Shown here: one piece after another, positions 6,016 to 8,055 of the stretch
How positions within the stretch are numbered: the stretch's first letter is position 1
How the letters are laid out: every line of letters starts with the position of its first letter
Source of the DNA: Clostridiales bacterium
GTDB taxonomy: Bacteria; Bacillota; Clostridia; Oscillospirales; Oscillospiraceae
Assembly (NCBI GenBank): GCA_021203685.1
Contig: JAJQAS010000019.1
Location: 1-8,055, forward strand
DNA: 8,055 nucleotides
Direction: 5' to 3'
Notes under the pieces: model-generated
The model's input: the letters and a program-made list of their open reading frames with translations, nothing else
What the model was told of the DNA's origin: nothing
Databases searched by the model: none
Translations under genes and position numbers: made by a program

Positions 6016-6858
6016 TCAGCAGCAGTTGGTCCGCAGCCGGGTGATGGGGTCGATGCCGCTGGCGTTGGAGGGCGGGAAGAAGTCCCCCACGGGGAAGTCC
6101 ACCCGCTGGAACACCTCACAGGGATCGTCCTCGTTTTTCTCCGAGCAGCAGCACTCTTTATCCGGCATACAGTAGTCGTAGACGGGCATCAGCAGATGGG
6201 CGTCCCGCTCCAGCCGGAGGATGGAGAACTGACCCAGGGTGAAGTAAATGCGTTTGCCGGGGCCGTTTTCAAAGACGATTTCCTCGTCAAAGGCGGAGAG
6301 GATGCCTGCGGGCACCTCTGCCAAGGGCAGCTCCCCGGCCTCGGGCCGCTCTGCGGCGTCGGCCAGCCGGGTGGCCAGCACGATGGGGTCCACCGCCTCG
6401 CACACCGCCACGGGCAGACTGCCGTCGAAGTCCAACGTGGACAGGCGCACCCGCTGCCCCGCTCCCCGGGAGGAGAAGGTCTTGGAGGTGGCCTCGCTGC
6501 CGAAGAGCACCGCCCGCTTGTCAAAGACGGCCAGGCCGTCCACCAGGGCGGGGCGGCTGCACCCGCAGTTCACCTCCATGCTCATGCGGTAGTAAAATCG
6601 CATATCCACCGCGTAAAAGCCCCGGCCCATGCCCACCGGCTGGACCTCGATGTAGACGTAAAGCAGCTCCGCCCGCCCGGAGCGGACCGACAGGGCCTCG
6701 TTGATGGCCTTCTGGCCGGAGGCCGTGGGGTAGAGCCGCAGGTCCTCCACGCAGTCCTTGGCCTGGCAGGAGTCAAAGATTTTTCGGGTGTGTACGCAGG
6801 TCGCCTCGGTGCGGCCCGCCTCCAGCTCGGTGGCTTCGGCTTCGATGTTGTCGGGCAT
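6016..6858 (-). CDS. Cysteine-rich protein of unknown function
   Basis: I cannot assign a function to this 280-residue protein. ATG 6858 is chosen because GAAGGAGG lies just upstream; an in-frame ATG at 6900 would add 14 residues through a hairpin region. It has no signal peptide or membrane segment and appears cytoplasmic. There are 13 cysteines: Cys21, 31 and 36 (CVHTRKIFDSCQAKDC), the pair CGC at 98-100, Cys153, Cys230, a CCC run at 236-238, Cys247 and a terminal CC at 279-280. The middle (about 60-100 and 140-215) looks like alternating beta-strands, for example AELLYVYIEVQPV and KRIYFTLGQFSILRLE. From memory, similar proteins of unknown function occur in many clostridia, with the N-terminal KIFDSC...DCVEDLR block best conserved; this is unverified. 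The arrangement could suit metal binding or disulfide cross-linking, as in a spore-coat protein, but nothing here proves either. Confidence 0.75.
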   Translation of the reverse strand: MPDNIEAEATELEAGRTEATCVHTRKIFDSCQAKDCVEDLRLYPTASGQKAINEALSVRSGRAELLYVYIEVQPVGMGRGFYAVDMRFYYRMSMEVNCGCSRPALVDGLAVFDKRAVLFGSEATSKTFSSRGAGQRVRLSTLDFDGSLPVAVCEAVDPIVLATRLADAAERPEAGELPLAEVPAGILSAFDEEIVFENGPGKRIYFTLGQFSILRLERDAHLLMPVYDYCMPDKECCCSEKNEDDPCEVFQRVDFPVGDFFPPSNASGIDPITRLRTNCC

Positions 6859-6883
6859 GAATCGTACCTCCTTCATTTCTGGA

Positions 6884-6911
6884 CAACGCCGCAAGCGCAT
6901 TGCGTGGCGTT
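6884..6911 (-). other. Hairpin in the leader of the cysteine-rich gene
   Basis: CAACGCC (6884-6890) is complementary to GGCGTTG, with GCAA/TTGC pairing further in. In the leftward transcript it lies just upstream of the ribosome site of the gene starting at 6858 and just downstream of the terminator-like hairpin at 6922-6964. No T tail accompanies it. I found no clear promoter in 6859-7011, so the gene may depend on read-through or on a promoter I cannot recognise. Confidence 0.35.
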
Positions 6912-6921
6912 GCCCGAACGA

Positions 6922-6964
6922 AAGGCGGCTGCTCCCGTCCGTGCGGACAGTGAACAGCCGCCTT
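6922..6964 (-). terminator. Terminator-like hairpin after the DHHW gene
   Basis: AAGGCGGCTG (6922-6931) and CAGCCGCCTT (6955-6964) form a perfect 10-bp stem, and the enclosed loop contains a second small hairpin (GTCC/GGAC). Reading leftward, the stem is followed by TTTCGTT, a weak T tail, so termination after the DHHW gene is probably partial. It stands 47 bp beyond that gene's stop and separates it from the cysteine-rich gene. Confidence 0.6.
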
Positions 6965-7011
6965 CTGCTTTATCTTACGTCAGGAGGGCCGATTCTGTGC
7001 GAAATTTGCCG

Positions 7012-8055
7012 TCACCCCACAAAGGCGGTCAGCTTCTTGACCGCGGAGCTGTCCCGGGTGACGCTGATGCTGTGGACAAAGACCACGTCGTCCACGTCGT
7101 AGTCCTCCGCCAGTTCCGGCAGCGTCCGGCTGTCCACGTCGGCGATGTAGCGGTAATCCACCACGTAGACGTACTGGTAATTTTCCACCAGGAAGGGGAC
7201 GAAGCAGTTGCCATAGGATTCCTTGATGACCATAACGGCGCTGCCGTCGGAGATCTCCGGGTTTTCGATGACGGAGAAGGGGTTGTCCCCGCCGATGAAG
7301 CTCAGGTATTTGTTGCTGGCGGAGAGGGTGTCCCCGTCGGAGATGATGTGATAGGAGAGCTGGCTGCCGTCGTCCTGGGTGATGAGGATGGAGTTGGTGG
7401 AGGTGGGGCCGTAGGCGTAAACGGTGTCCGGGTTGGAGAGCATGGCGGCGGACTCGGTCTCCCGGTAGAAGCTGCCGGTGAAGCCCTCGAAGGTGTACGC
7501 CTGGTAGTCCTCCAGAGAGGCGGCCTCCTTCCCCGCTGCCTCGGCAAAGGCGGTGTAGGCGTAGTAGGCGGCCAGGGCCGTCCAGTGGTGGTCGGTGCGG
7601 AAGTAGAGGTACTCTCCCGCCTCCTGGTGCTCGCTGAGCAGATCGTAGACGTTGACGGTCTGCACCAGACTGGACATACTGGAATAGAGGTAGTTCAGCG
7701 CGGCCTGCTGGTCGGAGGTGTTGATGCCGCTGCGGATCTTCGCGGAGACGCAGATGTCCATGCTGTTGGGAGCCACCAGGTCGTAGACCGTAGATTGTCC
7801 TTCCAGCAGCTCCGCCGCCCGGTTGACCATGTCGATGTAGTCGTCCGCCGTGTCCTGGACGAAGTTGTAGTATTCGTAGGCTGCGTCCCGGATGACCAGC
7901 AGCGCCCCCAGGGTCTGCACGTCGGCGGCGGTGATGTCGTCGTCCTCCGTCACCGGCTCCGACTCTTCCTCCTCGTCCGCCGGTTCCTCCTCTGTCGCTG
8001 CCGCGCCGGAGGAGGCGTCCGCCTCCGCTTCAGCGGAGACCTCGGCGGCGGGAGA
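7012..8055 (-). CDS. DHHW/AlgX-like SGNH-fold protein, N-terminus outside window
   Basis: The frame is open to the right edge, so only the last 347 residues are seen (numbered here from the edge). Residues 1-40 form an acidic, Ala/Glu-rich low-complexity stretch, probably a linker after a signal peptide or membrane anchor lying outside the window. The rest resembles DHHW-family proteins: VAPNSMDI (94-101), YLYFRTDHHWTALAAYYAY (149-167) and VIKESYGNCFVPFL (276-289). By analogy with AlgX/AlgJ, Asp155, His157 and Ser280 would be the catalytic triad of an SGNH-type esterase or acetyltransferase. Such proteins act outside the membrane, often beside an MBOAT acyltransferase that supplies acyl groups for O-acetylation of a cell-surface polymer; that partner, if present, would lie beyond the window. 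The usual KDS is KES here. An internal GTG at 7953 is not a convincing start, since it has no good ribosome site and the frame continues upstream. Confidence 0.82.
   Translation of the reverse strand, partial: SPAAEVSAEAEADASSGAAATEEEPADEEEESEPVTEDDDITAADVQTLGALLVIRDAAYEYYNFVQDTADDYIDMVNRAAELLEGQSTVYDLVAPNSMDICVSAKIRSGINTSDQQAALNYLYSSMSSLVQTVNVYDLLSEHQEAGEYLYFRTDHHWTALAAYYAYTAFAEAAGKEAASLEDYQAYTFEGFTGSFYRETESAAMLSNPDTVYAYGPTSTNSILITQDDGSQLSYHIISDGDTLSASNKYLSFIGGDNPFSVIENPEISDGSAVMVIKESYGNCFVPFLVENYQYVYVVDYRYIADVDSRTLPELAEDYDVDDVVFVHSISVTRDSSAVKKLTAFVG

Noticed and set aside
5712..6119. Small open frames across repeat copy 2 and into the following gene
   Set aside because: They are composed of hairpin arms and poly-T core sequence, with no ribosome site or recognisable product.

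Overview
The window looks like a stretch of chromosome from a GC-rich, low-oxygen gut-type Firmicute, most likely in or near the Oscillospiraceae (Flavonifractor/Pseudoflavonifractor-like). The reasons are the strong AGGAGG-type ribosome sites, the GC-rich third codon positions, the short type-2 LeuC/LeuD enzymes, and GC-rich palindromic intergenic repeats of a style common in that group. The taxonomic placement is inference from pattern recognition, not from a search.

Layout, left to right. (1) A Crp/Fnr-family regulator is transcribed leftward (5-643), with a near-consensus sigma-A promoter and a palindromic CRP-type box inside that promoter. (2) A 0.39 kb divergent gap is largely filled by a palindromic MITE-like element (775-968). 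(3) A rightward leucine block follows: leuC (1034-2293), leuD (2306-2794), a 268-bp gap packed with nested inverted repeats, then leuB (3063-4136) and a strong intrinsic terminator (4221-4253). (4) A new sigma-A promoter overlapped by a 22-bp palindrome drives a class I aminotransferase (4441-5631) after a leader of about 130 nt. (5) A second, rearranged copy of the MITE-like element (5668-5939) and an intrinsic terminator (5968-5999) follow. (6) Two leftward genes close the window: a cysteine-rich conserved-looking protein of unknown function (6016-6858) and the C-terminal part of a DHHW/AlgX-like SGNH-fold protein (7012 to beyond the right edge), with a terminator-like hairpin between them.

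How it works together: LeuCD isomerises 2-isopropylmalate and LeuB oxidatively decarboxylates the 3-isomer to 2-ketoisocaproate. These are steps two to four of leucine synthesis; leuA is not in the window. The aminotransferase has its own promoter, and its link to leucine is only positional. The regulator is divergent from the leu genes, and the sequence gives better evidence that it controls itself than that it controls leu.

I do not see a new defence system, CRISPR array, phage or biosynthetic cluster here. The unusual material is in the gaps: two mosaic copies of one palindromic element bracketing the leu/aminotransferase block, a nested repeat between leuD and leuB that abuts the leuB ribosome site, and two operator-like palindromes sitting on good promoters.
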